In this document: positions 16,274-26,010 of the stretch, one piece after another | How positions within the stretch are numbered: the stretch's first letter is position 1 | Layout: each line of letters starts with the position of its first letter | NCBI GenBank assembly: GCA_904501735.1 | Contig: CAJGBY010000006.1 | Coordinates: 1-64,000 of the forward strand | Direction: 5' to 3' | Origin: an uncultured Muribaculaceae bacterium | GTDB lineage: Bacteria; Bacteroidota; Bacteroidia; Bacteroidales; Muribaculaceae | Length of the DNA stretch: 64,000 nucleotides | Position numbers and translations under genes: made by a program | Notes under the pieces: model-generated | What the model was told of the DNA's origin: nothing | Database searches by the model: none | Seen by the model: only the letters and a program-made list of their open reading frames with translations

Positions 16274-17725
16274 TTACAAGCTTTCGCCGAAGTCTTCGCG
16301 GAACTTAGCAGCAAGTTTGTCTTGCCAATCGCCGATAGCTTCGAGACGACCGAAGAAGAAGCGTAGCACTTCTGGTTCTTCTACCCACTTCAAACCGCCA
16401 ATCAAGTCGCGATTGTCATACAACCACTTCACGCGGTCAGCGCAATATTTCAATTGAGAAAGAGTGAATACACGACGAGGACATGCAAGACGCAACAATT
16501 CAAGTTCGGCATAGTTTTCAGTGCCGTCAGGGTTGCGTTGTTCCGAGATAGAACCGCGTTCCATACCACGCACACCACCAGCAATATACAACGCAGCTGC
16601 AAGCGCACCAGCAGGATATTGTTCGTGAGGAATATTAGGAAGGAATTCCGATGCATTGATGTGAGCACCAAGACCTCCTGCAGGCTTAACCATAGGCACA
16701 CCGTATTCGTCAAGTTCCTTAACAAGATATTCGATGAACAAAGGACCTTGGTTGATGATTTCGAAATCCATAGTTTCGAGCAAACCTACTGCCATAGCTT
16801 CCATAGCACGCACTTCCATACCACCGTAAGTCAAGAAACCTTCGTATAGAGGAATGTATTGCTTCATCTTTAAGATAAGGTCTTCGTTGTTTGAAACGAT
16901 ACCACCACCACGAGAGAAACCAAGTTTGCGGCTTGAGAAGTAGATCAAGTCGATAGCATCGGCAATCTTGTGAGTGATTTCCATAATCGACATGTCCTTA
17001 GCAGCTTCTTCGCGAGTCTTGATGAAATATAGGTTATCTTGAAGCAATGATGCATCGAGTACCGACATAATGCCGTGTTCGCGACACACATTAGCCACTT
17101 CAATCATGTTTTCCATTGACAATGGTTGACCACCGATAAGGTTGGTACCAGCTTCGATACGCACGAATGGGATGTGTTCAGCACCCACTTCTTCGATAAG
17201 TTTCTTCAAACGAGGAATATCGAAGTTACCCTTGAATGGATAAATCAAGTTAGGATCAAGACCTTCTTCGATAACAAGTTCTTCCACTCTACCGCCCTTG
17301 CGAGTGATGTGAGTCTTAGTAGTAGTGAAGTGGAAGTTCATAGGAACTACATCACCTGGCTTAACAAATGCTTCGGCAATAATGTTTTCGCACGCACGAC
17401 CTTGGTGAGCAGGCAAGAAATATTCAGTCTTGAATACAGTCTTAAGAGCCTTAACAAGACGATTGTAAGTTTCAGATCCTGCATAAGAGTCGTCGGCTTG
17501 CATAGATGCTGCTACTTGGTTGTCGCTCATTGCGTTCACACCAGAGTCGGTAAGCATATCCATGAAGACATCTTTGTTTTGTAGCAAGAAAGTATTGTTA
17601 CCAGCTTCTTTTAGTCTTTGAACTCGTTCTTCAACAGTAGGTAGAAATAGTTTTTGTACCACGCGTACCTTGTGCATTTCCAATGGTACTTGTTGGTCTT
17701 CCTTATAAAATTTAACGAATGACAT
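16274..17725 (-). CDS. Tryptophanase/tyrosine phenol-lyase family PLP enzyme (divergent)
   Basis: The 483-residue protein aligns by eye with tyrosine phenol-lyase and TnaA over its full length: NTFLLQNKDVFMDMLTDSG, PAHQGRACEN, NLIGGQPLSM. The PLP-binding lysine is expected at K267 (SSRKLG). The TPL-type M-E-R triad that contributes to substrate choice is kept at 388-390 (VRGMERG), and the carboxylate-binding arginine is R412. However, the motif D-A-T/S-A/T-R before the N-x-YFIK segment reads D224-A-S-L227, so the arginine that contacts the PLP oxygen in TPL (R217) is leucine. Family members release indole or phenol, pyruvate and ammonia from aromatic amino acids; the substrate here is open. 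Confidence 0.85.
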   Translation of the reverse strand: MSFVKFYKEDQQVPLEMHKVRVVQKLFLPTVEERVQRLKEAGNNTFLLQNKDVFMDMLTDSGVNAMSDNQVAASMQADDSYAGSETYNRLVKALKTVFKTEYFLPAHQGRACENIIAEAFVKPGDVVPMNFHFTTTKTHITRKGGRVEELVIEEGLDPNLIYPFKGNFDIPRLKKLIEEVGAEHIPFVRIEAGTNLIGGQPLSMENMIEVANVCREHGIMSVLDASLLQDNLYFIKTREEAAKDMSIMEITHKIADAIDLIYFSSRKLGFSRGGGIVSNNEDLILKMKQYIPLYEGFLTYGGMEVRAMEAMAVGLLETMDFEIINQGPLFIEYLVKELDEYGVPMVKPAGGLGAHINASEFLPNIPHEQYPAGALAAALYIAGGVRGMERGSISEQRNPDGTENYAELELLRLACPRRVFTLSQLKYCADRVKWLYDNRDLIGGLKWVEEPEVLRFFFGRLEAIGDWQDKLAAKFREDFGESL

Positions 17726-17775
17726 ATTTTTATAGTTTATGATTAATAATTTTCAGGTTAGATTAATTAGTGATG

Positions 17776-17805
17776 CAAATATATGAAAAAATATGCATTC
17801 GCAAA
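17776..17805 (-). promoter_or_regulatory. Promoter of the beta-eliminating lyase gene
   Basis: On the minus strand TTTG (17805-17802) is followed after 18 nt by TATATTTG (17783-17776). The leader to the ATG at 17725 would be about 45 nt. Confidence 0.5.
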
Positions 17806-17910
17806 ACAAAAATGGAATATTTATAATCGAAAGCAAGAAATTTTATAAAATTAGGATTTAAAATTGAGTAATAAGTGTGTGAAATGTTATGGTTTTTAGG
17901 TTGGAATTGC

Positions 17911-17918
17911 TAAATTTG
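17911..17918 (+). promoter_or_regulatory. -7 promoter box for ruvB
   Basis: TAAATTTG is an exact -7 box ending only 8 nt before the ruvB ATG at 17927. Transcription from it would give a leaderless or nearly leaderless mRNA. The -33 element is weak. Confidence 0.4.
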
Positions 17919-17926
17919 CAGTAGAT

Positions 17927-18955
17927 ATGGAAGAGGATTTTGATATAAGACGCGGTAGGATGGAAGCCGATCGTGATTTTGAACGAGCATTGCGTCCTGA
18001 GCGCTTCGGCGATTTCAGTGGACAGGACAAGATAATTGAGAACTTGAGCGTATTCGTGCAAGCAGCGCGCAATCGTGGCGAGGCTCTCGATCATGTGTTG
18101 CTATATGGCCCTCCAGGACTTGGTAAGACTACGCTTTCGGGTATTGTTGCCAATGAACTTGGTGTGGGATTTAAGGTAACATCGGGTCCTGTGCTTGACA
18201 AACCTGGCGATCTTGCTGGTATTCTTACATCGCTTGAGGAAAATGATGTGTTGTTCATTGACGAAATACATCGTCTGAGTCCGATAGTGGAGGAATATCT
18301 CTACTCGGCTATGGAAGATTATCACATTGATATCATGATAGATAAAGGTCCGGGTGCTCGCTCGGTGCAACTCACCTTGTCGCCTTTCACCTTGATTGGT
18401 GCTACAACTCGTAGCGGGTTGCTTACATCGCCTCTTCGTGCCCGTTTCGGTATAAATTGCCATTTAGAATATTATGATCATAATGTGCTTGAACGCATCG
18501 TGAAGCGTTCGGCTCGATTGCTCAATGTGCCTATCACCGATGAGGCAGCGCTTGAGATTGCATTGCGTAGCCGAGGAACACCTCGTATTGCAAATGCGTT
18601 GTTGCGTCGCGTGCGCGATTTTGCTCAAGTGAAGGGCAATGGTAGTATCGATACTGAGATAGCTCAATATGCGCTTAAGGCGTTGAATATCGACAAATAT
18701 GGTCTTGATGAGATAGATAACAAGTTGCTCACTACGATTATAGATAAGTTTAAGGGTGGTCCTGTGGGCTTGTCGACTATTGCTACTGCGCTTGGCGAAG
18801 ATGCTGGCACAGTGGAGGAAGTGTACGAACCATTCTTGATTAAAGAGGGCTTCATAAAGCGCACTCCTCGTGGTCGTGAAGTTACCGACTTGGCTTATAA
18901 GCATCTGGGTCGCGACCGTTATAACGAGCAAGGCAATTTGTTTGACGATTTATAA
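17927..18955 (+). CDS. ruvB: Holliday junction branch migration ATPase RuvB
   Basis: The 342-residue protein has the normal RuvB length. Walker A is GPPGLGKTT (61-69), Walker B is LFIDEIH (109-115), the sensor segment is GATTRSG (158-164) and the PLRARFG segment is at 169-175; a winged-helix C-terminal domain follows. RuvB hexamers drive branch migration with RuvA, and RuvC then resolves the junction. Neither ruvA nor ruvC is in this window. The flippase gene follows after 24 nt on the same strand. Confidence 0.97.
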   Translation: MEEDFDIRRGRMEADRDFERALRPERFGDFSGQDKIIENLSVFVQAARNRGEALDHVLLYGPPGLGKTTLSGIVANELGVGFKVTSGPVLDKPGDLAGILTSLEENDVLFIDEIHRLSPIVEEYLYSAMEDYHIDIMIDKGPGARSVQLTLSPFTLIGATTRSGLLTSPLRARFGINCHLEYYDHNVLERIVKRSARLLNVPITDEAALEIALRSRGTPRIANALLRRVRDFAQVKGNGSIDTEIAQYALKALNIDKYGLDEIDNKLLTTIIDKFKGGPVGLSTIATALGEDAGTVEEVYEPFLIKEGFIKRTPRGREVTDLAYKHLGRDRYNEQGNLFDDL

Positions 18956-18979
18956 TGAAATAATAGAGTTACTCGAGAT

Positions 18980-20464
18980 ATGGCAGGGTTGAAGTCGTTG
19001 GCAAAGGATACTGTAATCTATGGATTGAGTAGTATAGTGGGTAGGTTTCTAAATTATCTGCTTGTGCCGCTATATACAGCCAAGATGAGTGCAGCATCGG
19101 GTGGATATGGTGTTGTAACCAATGTGTATTCTTATACAGCCTTGTTGCTTGTCATTCTTGTGTATGGAATGGAAACCACGCTATTCCGTTACAGCACAAA
19201 AGAAGGCGAAGACCCCAAACGAGTGTATTCAACTATTCTCACATCGGTGGGATTCACATCGTTACTCTTTGTAGCGCTTGTGCTTGCGTTCTTGTCGCCC
19301 ATATCGGGGGCAATGGGTTATGCTGAACATCCCGAATATATAGGTGTGATGGCTGTGGTGGTGGCAATGGACGCGTTCCAAGCTATTCCGTTCAGTTTCC
19401 TACGACAACAAAAGAAGGCGTTGAAGTTTGCAGCGCTCAAATTCCTATTTATCGTCATCAACATATCGTTGAATTTGTTGTATTTCGTTGCATTGCCAGC
19501 GCTCTATGTGAGCTATCCCGATGCCGTGGGCACGATTTATAGTCCCGAAGTGGGAGTAGGGTATGTGTTCTACCTTAATTTGGTGTGTACCTCGATTGTG
19601 ATGTTGTGCTTGATACCCGAATTGCGAGGCTTTAAGTGGGTATTTGATTGGTCTTTGTTCAAACGAATGATTGCCTATAGCTCACCTATATTATTACTTG
19701 GCATAGCGGGCGTTCTCAATCAGAATGCCGACAAAATAATGTTCCCATTCTTGTATGAACAACCCGATGCGAAGTCGCAACTGGGAATATATGGCGCAGC
19801 GAGCAAGATAGCAATGATTATGGCTATGATACTTCAAGCATTCCGATATGCCTACGAACCGTTTGTGTTCGACAAGAGTCGTGATAAGGACAGCAAAGAG
19901 ACTTATGCAGTAACGATGAAATATTTCGTAATATTCACGCTGCTTGCGTTCCTTGTTGTGGTGGCCTACCTTGATATTATTAAGTACATCATTGCTCCCG
20001 ACTATTGGGAAGGACTAAAAGTGGTGCCTATAGTGATGGTGGCCGAGATAATGATGGGTGTGTACTTCAACTTGTCGTTTTGGTATAAGCTTACCGAGCA
20101 AACTATATGGGGCGCAGTGTTCTCAGGTATAGGTTGCGCAGTGTTGTTGGGCGTGAATGTGTTGTTCGTGCCTCAATATGGATATATGGCATGTGCTTGG
20201 GGAGGCGTGGCAGGCTATGGAACAGCAATGTTGTTGTCTTACTTTGTGGGACAAAAGAAATATCCAATAGCTTATCCAGTGAAAACAATGTTGGGCTATG
20301 TGACGCTCACTTGCGTGCTATTTGTGGCTATGAAGGCTGTGCAAGAATGTGGCATGTGGATCCAGTTGGCTGTAAACACAGCACTGCTTGTAGTATTTAC
20401 TGCTGTTGTAGTGAAGACTGAGAACTTCTCACTGAATAAGGTGTTGAAAAAGTTTAAGCGCTAA
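18980..20464 (+). CDS. Polysaccharide flippase (MVF/MATE superfamily, Wzx-like)
   Basis: The 494-residue integral membrane protein has about 14 predicted helices and an N-terminus typical of the polysaccharide biosynthesis flippase family (KDTVIYGLSSIVGRFLNYLLVPLYT). Such proteins move lipid-linked oligosaccharides across the inner membrane for O-antigen, capsule or similar glycans. No glycosyltransferase cluster adjoins it; its gene follows ruvB after 24 nt, an arrangement I believe recurs in Bacteroidales. The substrate cannot be read from the sequence. Confidence 0.85.
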   Translation: MAGLKSLAKDTVIYGLSSIVGRFLNYLLVPLYTAKMSAASGGYGVVTNVYSYTALLLVILVYGMETTLFRYSTKEGEDPKRVYSTILTSVGFTSLLFVALVLAFLSPISGAMGYAEHPEYIGVMAVVVAMDAFQAIPFSFLRQQKKALKFAALKFLFIVINISLNLLYFVALPALYVSYPDAVGTIYSPEVGVGYVFYLNLVCTSIVMLCLIPELRGFKWVFDWSLFKRMIAYSSPILLLGIAGVLNQNADKIMFPFLYEQPDAKSQLGIYGAASKIAMIMAMILQAFRYAYEPFVFDKSRDKDSKETYAVTMKYFVIFTLLAFLVVVAYLDIIKYIIAPDYWEGLKVVPIVMVAEIMMGVYFNLSFWYKLTEQTIWGAVFSGIGCAVLLGVNVLFVPQYGYMACAWGGVAGYGTAMLLSYFVGQKKYPIAYPVKTMLGYVTLTCVLFVAMKAVQECGMWIQLAVNTALLVVFTAVVVKTENFSLNKVLKKFKR

Positions 20465-20631
20465 ACGAAGCTCAATGCGAGGCGCAACAAGCTCGCTGTG
20501 AGCGCAGAAAGCTATCGAGGTAAATAGATGTGCTAAAAGGTGCGTGTAGGGCTTAGAATGCGAAATAAATGATTATGAGATAGAATTAAGTGCGTCAACA
20601 GACAAAACACTTACATTCGTTATAAGACAAA

Positions 20632-20661
20632 AAAAAGCTTGCCAATTTTGGCAAGCTTTTT
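20632..20661. terminator. Bidirectional terminator
   Basis: A 14-bp perfect stem, AAAAAGCTTGCCAA with TTGGCAAGCTTTTT, encloses a TT loop. It lies between the plus-strand flippase and the minus-strand TPR gene. The preceding 167 nt (20465-20631) hold nothing I can identify. Confidence 0.85.
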
Positions 20662-20682
20662 CATTTATCTAAGATTTTGTGA

Positions 20683-21357
20683 TTACTTAGCTTGAGCGTT
20701 AGCGCGTTCGATAAGTTTGTCAACATCTACGCGGTAACCAGTTACGAAGTTAGGATACTTGTTCTTGATGATTTCAAGAGCCTTAGCTTCTTCAGCAAAC
20801 TTACCTTGTTCACGAAGCACTGTAGCCTTCTTCAAGATGAAAAGAGGAGTGTAAAGGTCGTTGTCACCAGCAAGAGAGATAGCCTTGTCGAAATACTTAA
20901 CAGCTTCGTCATATTTTTCCAAGTTTACATAGCAGTCACCGATAAGTGATTGAGAAGCAGGACCTACAAGAACGCCTTCAGCGTCGAACTTGTTGATGTA
21001 GTTGATAGCTTCTTCATACTTACCTTGTTGGAAAAGGATGATACCAGCGTTAAGACCAGCACGGTTAGCTGCATCGTTGCTGTAGCTGTCAGCAACAGCC
21101 TTATATGCTTCTAGGGCGATAGAGTCTTGACCTAAAGCAAGTTTTGAATCAGCTTGAGTGATTTCAGCCTTTGCGTTTTCAAAGTTAGGTTCTTGGATTA
21201 GGTAAACATAACCAAGGATAATCACAGCGATAGCTACGATTGCTCCCACTACCCAAACAATCATTTTCTTGTTTTCTTCAACCTTTTTTTCGATTCCCGA
21301 TAGAGATTCGTTCAATTCGTCGATTGATGTACGAGTTTCGTTTTCTTTCTTAGCCAT
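20683..21357 (-). CDS. Membrane-anchored tetratricopeptide repeat protein
   Basis: The 224-residue protein has a charged N-terminus, one membrane helix (about residues 33-53, MIVWVVGAIVAIAVIILGYVY) and then at least three TPR units (about 85-195; GKYEEAINYINKF and EKYDEAVKYFDKA). The layout resembles YfgM-type ancillary TPR proteins, with the repeats facing the periplasm. Its partners are unknown. The gene stands alone between terminator and promoter. Confidence 0.8.
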   Translation of the reverse strand: MAKKENETRTSIDELNESLSGIEKKVEENKKMIVWVVGAIVAIAVIILGYVYLIQEPNFENAKAEITQADSKLALGQDSIALEAYKAVADSYSNDAANRAGLNAGIILFQQGKYEEAINYINKFDAEGVLVGPASQSLIGDCYVNLEKYDEAVKYFDKAISLAGDNDLYTPLFILKKATVLREQGKFAEEAKALEIIKNKYPNFVTGYRVDVDKLIERANAQAK

Positions 21358-21402
21358 ATTATTATAAATACTTTATTATTCGATAATTTACAAAAATCTT
21401 TG

Positions 21403-21410
21403 CAAAATTA
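21403..21410 (-). promoter_or_regulatory. -7 promoter box for the TPR gene
   Basis: On the minus strand this reads TAATTTTG. A TTTG at 21438-21435 lies 24 nt upstream, somewhat farther than usual for a -33 element. Confidence 0.4.
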
Positions 21411-21503
21411 ATAGATTACTTGTTAATAAAAAAGCAAATGCATGTTTTTTTTCTTGTAATCGCCTAATTTGAGCCTTATACCGATGCACTATTTGGCAAA
21501 ATC

Positions 21504-23237
21504 TTAAGGGAATAGCAGGTTGTAGTCGCGTTCGGCAGCTTTAGTGGTCCATTCTTCGGGAATGAATTGCCATTGGTTGAGCGCGCGAGGCGATAGAGTG
21601 CCTTGTTGCTTGATATATTCCATTAGGTAATAACGCAAGTCGCGATTTGTAGCCGAAACGATGCGTTTGGTTAGTTCGTTTTGAGGAATTCCTGCGCCTT
21701 TAGTGAGTAGCTCGCCACCACCATTACCGCGGTAGGAGTTGAGTGCTACTCGGTAGGTGCGTTGTAGGTCGAATGGCTTGCCGTCGGCAAGATTCTTGAT
21801 GTTGATTTTCTCACCCTTAGGCTTAGTTACATCCACTGTGTAGATAATTCCTGCTGCTGAATCGAAATTGTAGCTTGGGAAAGCAAATACGGAGCGTGAT
21901 TTATCTTCGCCTGTAGGTTTGCTACGAAGGAGCAATAGGTTGTCATCGGGACTTGTCATTTGGCTGGTCCAGATAGAGTAAGAATATTCAAGATAATCCT
22001 TGATTTCTTGACCTGTGAGGTTCATCACATACAGCATGTTTTCATATTTGTATAGATTGAACATGTCGCTCATAAAGATGTCGCCCTTCTTGATGGTAGC
22101 ATCAAACGAAAGTGGCGCTGCAAATGAGATTTCGGCTCCCGAAATAGATAGTTGCAATGTATGAATGAAGTCGATAAATGCCGATGAGCCGAAATAGGCT
22201 GGGCGAGTTTCGATAGTTTCGGTTATAGTACCAATCTTTTGTGATACAAATTGTTCCACCTCGTTGTATTGCGCCTCGAAATGTTTCATGAATGCTTGTG
22301 AAGGCTCGATGTCCTTGATTGACACCACTTGTGCATCGAAGTTGATGTTGCCCACTGGCTTCTCCTTGGTTACAGTGATAGTGATGTCAGTGATATAGTT
22401 ACCGTTGCCACCAGGATTGGCTGCAAGCACATAGTCGCCGTTGGCAGTAGGCACATGTTTGCAGAATGTTTGGTGGTCGTGTCCCATAAGTACGATGTCA
22501 AAACCAGAGATGTTCTTTGCCACTTCGAGCGAAGCATTTTCTTTCCAATCGCCAGTCTTGCGGCTTGCGTCGCGGCCTGAGTGGAATAGCCCGATTAGGA
22601 TGTCAGGTTTTTCGGTTTTCTTGATGATTGGCACCCATTTGCTTGCGCATTCTTCCATGTCTTCAAATCTCAATCCACTCCACAAGTTTTCAGGCAACCA
22701 TGCTGGGATAGCTGGTGTGATGAGCCCAAGGATAGTAATCTTGATACCATCGCGTTTGATTGTGGTATAAGGAGGAAGATATGGTTTGCCAGTAGCTGTA
22801 TCGACAACATTTGCACCAAGAATAGGGAATTTGCATTGCTTTACCCATCGGTCGTAAACATCATGTCCAGTTTCGATATCGTGGTTGCCCATATTACCTA
22901 CGCTATAGCCCATATAGTTGAGCATCTCGGCGCAAAGGTGAGGTGCTTCGGTGTTCATGAAGTTGTAGTAGTACACCGAAGGCTGACCTTGAAGGATATC
23001 GCCATTGTCGAGAAGGATTACATTCTCTCCATAGGTTTTGCGTTGCTCTTCTACATAGGCGTGAACGCGTGCAAGGCTTCCACTTCCAGGGCAACGATTG
23101 ATGAAATCGTAAGGGAAGAAGTTGCCATGTATATCGCTTGTTTGTATGATCTTTATTGTAGTAGTTTTTGGCTTAGCGGCTACTGTAGATAATAATGTCG
23201 ACATCAGAATTATTGCTACTGTAAGTAAATGTTTCAT
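21504..23237 (-). CDS. Secreted 5'-nucleotidase / cyclic-nucleotide phosphodiesterase family protein
   Basis: A signal peptide (ending TVAA) precedes a calcineurin-like metallophosphatase domain. Metal-binding motifs are visible: QTSDIHGNFFPYDF, DNGDILQG, NMGNHDIE and VLMGHDHQTF. The C-terminal half is the UshA-type nucleotide-binding domain (FPSYNFDSAAGIIYTVD). It should act in the periplasm on nucleotides or 2',3'-cyclic nucleotides. I chose the start at the ATG at 23237, giving 577 residues and a clean signal peptide; a second ATG in frame at 23246 would add MLI. It is the last gene of a run from rpoN, 37 nt behind the epimerase gene. Confidence 0.87.
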   Translation of the reverse strand: MKHLLTVAIILMSTLLSTVAAKPKTTTIKIIQTSDIHGNFFPYDFINRCPGSGSLARVHAYVEEQRKTYGENVILLDNGDILQGQPSVYYYNFMNTEAPHLCAEMLNYMGYSVGNMGNHDIETGHDVYDRWVKQCKFPILGANVVDTATGKPYLPPYTTIKRDGIKITILGLITPAIPAWLPENLWSGLRFEDMEECASKWVPIIKKTEKPDILIGLFHSGRDASRKTGDWKENASLEVAKNISGFDIVLMGHDHQTFCKHVPTANGDYVLAANPGGNGNYITDITITVTKEKPVGNINFDAQVVSIKDIEPSQAFMKHFEAQYNEVEQFVSQKIGTITETIETRPAYFGSSAFIDFIHTLQLSISGAEISFAAPLSFDATIKKGDIFMSDMFNLYKYENMLYVMNLTGQEIKDYLEYSYSIWTSQMTSPDDNLLLLRSKPTGEDKSRSVFAFPSYNFDSAAGIIYTVDVTKPKGEKINIKNLADGKPFDLQRTYRVALNSYRGNGGGELLTKGAGIPQNELTKRIVSATNRDLRYYLMEYIKQQGTLSPRALNQWQFIPEEWTTKAAERDYNLLFP

Positions 23238-23274
23238 AATTAACAAGAAAGTATGTTTGTAAGTTAGAGCGTTG

Positions 23275-24156
23275 TTAGAGTAATTCGATAGTGTAATAAG
23301 TTCTGAAAGAACCGTTAGCCGAAAGGTGCATTACCCAATCGCGTTGAGCAAATTCGCCTTCATATCCCACCTTGTCGCATCGTCCGTACCATGGCTCGAT
23401 GCACACAAATGGGGCATAACCTTGTTTGATTGGCGACCATAGTCCAACCACAGGTGCATCAAATGATAGTTTGATGTAAGGAGTGCGATTGGCGTCTTGC
23501 AATTCCACACTTATCACTTGCGAATCCTCTAAGATGAGAGCATCGTTGTTGAAAGTGTCCTTTGTGATAGGAATTATGCAATGCTCTTTGTAGTATATTT
23601 TAGCTATGTCATGGCCCAAACAACCTTTTTCGGTGATAGTCGACAATCGGTAGTTGGTGTCGATAGGAAGAAGGCTGAAATAACCTTGTGTATCGGCTTC
23701 TGAGTTGTAGCCTTTGTAGTTGAAGGCAGGGTGTGCGCCTATTTGAAAGTGCATATCGTCGCAACCAGTGTTTTTTACATTCCACATCACTTTCACCGAG
23801 CGACCGTCGAGTTCGTAGCCTATTTCGAGCTCAAAATCAGCTGGATATAGCTCCTTGGTGTCGGCATTGGAACAAAGCAGGAAGAAAACACTTGTATCGG
23901 TCTTCTCTTTTAGTACAAAATCCATGTCGCGAGCAAATCCATGTTGGCTCATCGCATATTCGGTGCCGTTGTAGCGGTAGGTGTTGTTCCACACACTGCC
24001 TACGATAGGGAAAAGCACTGGCGATTGGCGTTTCCAATAGGCAGGGTCGCCTTGCCACAGCATTTCTTCATTTGTGAGCTTGTTGAAAATGCTTGTTAGT
24101 TCGGCTCCATGAAGATTTACACAAATTTTGATAAAATCATTCTCGAGTTGTACCAT
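23275..24156 (-). CDS. Aldose 1-epimerase family protein (LacX-like)
   Basis: The 293-residue protein belongs to the galactose mutarotase-like superfamily: an early HGAELTSI motif, WQGDPAYWKRQSPVLFPIVG, HGFARDMDF and a later FQIGAHPAFNYK histidine motif. Members interconvert sugar anomers or bind hexose phosphates. It lacks a signal peptide, so it is likely cytosolic. It sits 24 nt after ispG in a same-strand run; no functional link with isoprenoid synthesis is evident. Confidence 0.85.
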   Translation of the reverse strand: MVQLENDFIKICVNLHGAELTSIFNKLTNEEMLWQGDPAYWKRQSPVLFPIVGSVWNNTYRYNGTEYAMSQHGFARDMDFVLKEKTDTSVFFLLCSNADTKELYPADFELEIGYELDGRSVKVMWNVKNTGCDDMHFQIGAHPAFNYKGYNSEADTQGYFSLLPIDTNYRLSTITEKGCLGHDIAKIYYKEHCIIPITKDTFNNDALILEDSQVISVELQDANRTPYIKLSFDAPVVGLWSPIKQGYAPFVCIEPWYGRCDKVGYEGEFAQRDWVMHLSANGSFRTYYTIELL

Positions 24157-24180
24157 ATCCTACATTTTTTTGGAAAGAAA

Positions 24181-25998
24181 TTAAGGTTCAATCCAGTCTC
24201 CATTAGCCTTGATAAGCTCAACGAGCTTGGTGATGGCTTCTTCTTGAGGAATGTTCTTTTCGATACATTCTTTATTCTTGTATAGACTGATTTTGCCTGC
24301 TGCAGCACCCACATATCCGTAATCGGCATCGGCCATTTCGCCAGGTCCGTTCACGATACAGCCCATAATACCTATCTTGAGGTGTGAAAGGTGTGATGTG
24401 GCTGCTTTCACCTCTTGCACTGTCTTTTGTAGGTCGAACAATGTGCGTCCGCAACTTGGGCAAGAGATGTATTCGGTCTTAGATGTGCGAAGTCGGGCAG
24501 CTTGAAGGATGCCAAATTCGTAACGAACGATGTCATTGATATTTTTGTAGTTAGGGCAATCTAACCATATACCATCGTGATAACCGTTGAGAAGCATTGT
24601 TCCGAAGTCGGCACCGGCTTTCACTTGAATCCATTCGTTATCGTCGTCGGTATAATTGTTGAGTAGAACAACTGGAGCTGTGATTCCTGCTTCGTTGAGG
24701 AGTGCTATGAAGTGTTCTTGACAACCACTCACATTGTTGTGGGCAGGGCTCAACACGATGATAGTGTTGGCGTCGTCAGCCAAGAACTTTAGCGATTCTA
24801 TATTGGCATCGGTGCTTATCGACAACCACTTCAATGGGGCTGCACTTGATTGGCATGCTTCGATTTGAGTGTAGTCGAATAGTGGCGATGTGTTGCTCTT
24901 TGAGATATCATAGAGGTGAGCAGGAACGATGTAATTGTTCTTGTCGTCTTCTATGATACCTTGAGCCGAGAAGAAATAGTCGGGGATAAAGCGATCGTTG
25001 AGTGCGCTTGGCAATGTTGATGCAACAACGATAGGCTTGTGCTGTCCTCCCACATTGGCTGTTGCTTGTGATGCGCGGCGTTGAGGTTCAACTGGCTCGG
25101 CATGGTGTGTACAACCTTCGATAGGTTTCATGTCGGCGCGCGCAGTGATGTAGGTAGCAAGTTTTTTAGCAACAGGTACTTCGAGCTCAGGGTCTTCGCT
25201 TAACGACACACGGATAGTGTCGCCAATACCTTCGCTAAGTAGAGTTCCTATACCTACAGCACTCTTGATGCGTCCGTCTTCGCCGTCGCCAGCTTCGGTT
25301 ACTCCAAGGTGAAGTGGGAAGTGCATGTCTTCGGCGTCCATAGCTTGTACAAGCAGACGAACTGTTTGCACCATAACCACAGTATTTGACGACTTGATCG
25401 AAATCACTACATCGGTAAACTTTTCTTCGACGAAAATGCGAAGGAATTCCATTGCCGATTCCACCATTCCAGCAGGAGTGTCGCCGTAGTGGCTCATGAT
25501 GCGGTCGCTTAGGCTACCATGGTTTACACCCAAACGCACTGCAGTGCCTTTTTCGCGACATAATGCGATGAATGGCACAAGTGCGTCGCGTATCTTTTGT
25601 ATTTCTTGAGCGTATTCTTCGTCGGTGAAATGAAGTTTCTTGAATGTGCGCGCAACATCTACAAAATTGCCCGGATTGATGCGAACTTTGTCGGTAACTT
25701 CGGCAGCTGCAAATGCTGCACGAGGATTGAAGTGGATGTCGGCAACAAGAGGAGTTGTGTACCCCATGTTGTGAAGTTGTGAGCGTATTTCGCCTATGTT
25801 TTCGGCTTCGCGCACACCTTGAGCAGTGAGTCGCACGATGTCGGCTCCAGCATCACATATTCGTTGACATTGAGCCACACTACCTTCGGTATCCATAGTG
25901 GAGGTAGAGGTCATCGACTGCAAGCGAATAGGGTAGTCGCTACCGAGTTTTACATTGCCTATATTGACGGTTGATGTTTTGCGACGCAAGTAGTTCAT
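24181..25998 (-). CDS. ispG: 4-hydroxy-3-methylbut-2-enyl diphosphate synthase
   Basis: IspG makes HMBPP from MEcPP in the non-mevalonate isoprenoid pathway, using a [4Fe-4S] cluster. The 605-residue length is the long form found in Bacteroidetes, with an extra domain inserted between the TIM barrel (about 1-290) and the iron-sulfur domain (about 500-605). The cluster ligands are visible in SCPSCGRTLFDLQ and in GIMGCIVNGPGEMADADYG. The start MNYLRRKTSTVNIG agrees with family members. It lies 12 nt behind purE, probably in one operon. Confidence 0.96.
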   Translation of the reverse strand: MNYLRRKTSTVNIGNVKLGSDYPIRLQSMTSTSTMDTEGSVAQCQRICDAGADIVRLTAQGVREAENIGEIRSQLHNMGYTTPLVADIHFNPRAAFAAAEVTDKVRINPGNFVDVARTFKKLHFTDEEYAQEIQKIRDALVPFIALCREKGTAVRLGVNHGSLSDRIMSHYGDTPAGMVESAMEFLRIFVEEKFTDVVISIKSSNTVVMVQTVRLLVQAMDAEDMHFPLHLGVTEAGDGEDGRIKSAVGIGTLLSEGIGDTIRVSLSEDPELEVPVAKKLATYITARADMKPIEGCTHHAEPVEPQRRASQATANVGGQHKPIVVASTLPSALNDRFIPDYFFSAQGIIEDDKNNYIVPAHLYDISKSNTSPLFDYTQIEACQSSAAPLKWLSISTDANIESLKFLADDANTIIVLSPAHNNVSGCQEHFIALLNEAGITAPVVLLNNYTDDDNEWIQVKAGADFGTMLLNGYHDGIWLDCPNYKNINDIVRYEFGILQAARLRTSKTEYISCPSCGRTLFDLQKTVQEVKAATSHLSHLKIGIMGCIVNGPGEMADADYGYVGAAAGKISLYKNKECIEKNIPQEEAITKLVELIKANGDWIEP

Positions 25999-26010
25999 TT
26001 CAGCGTTTTT

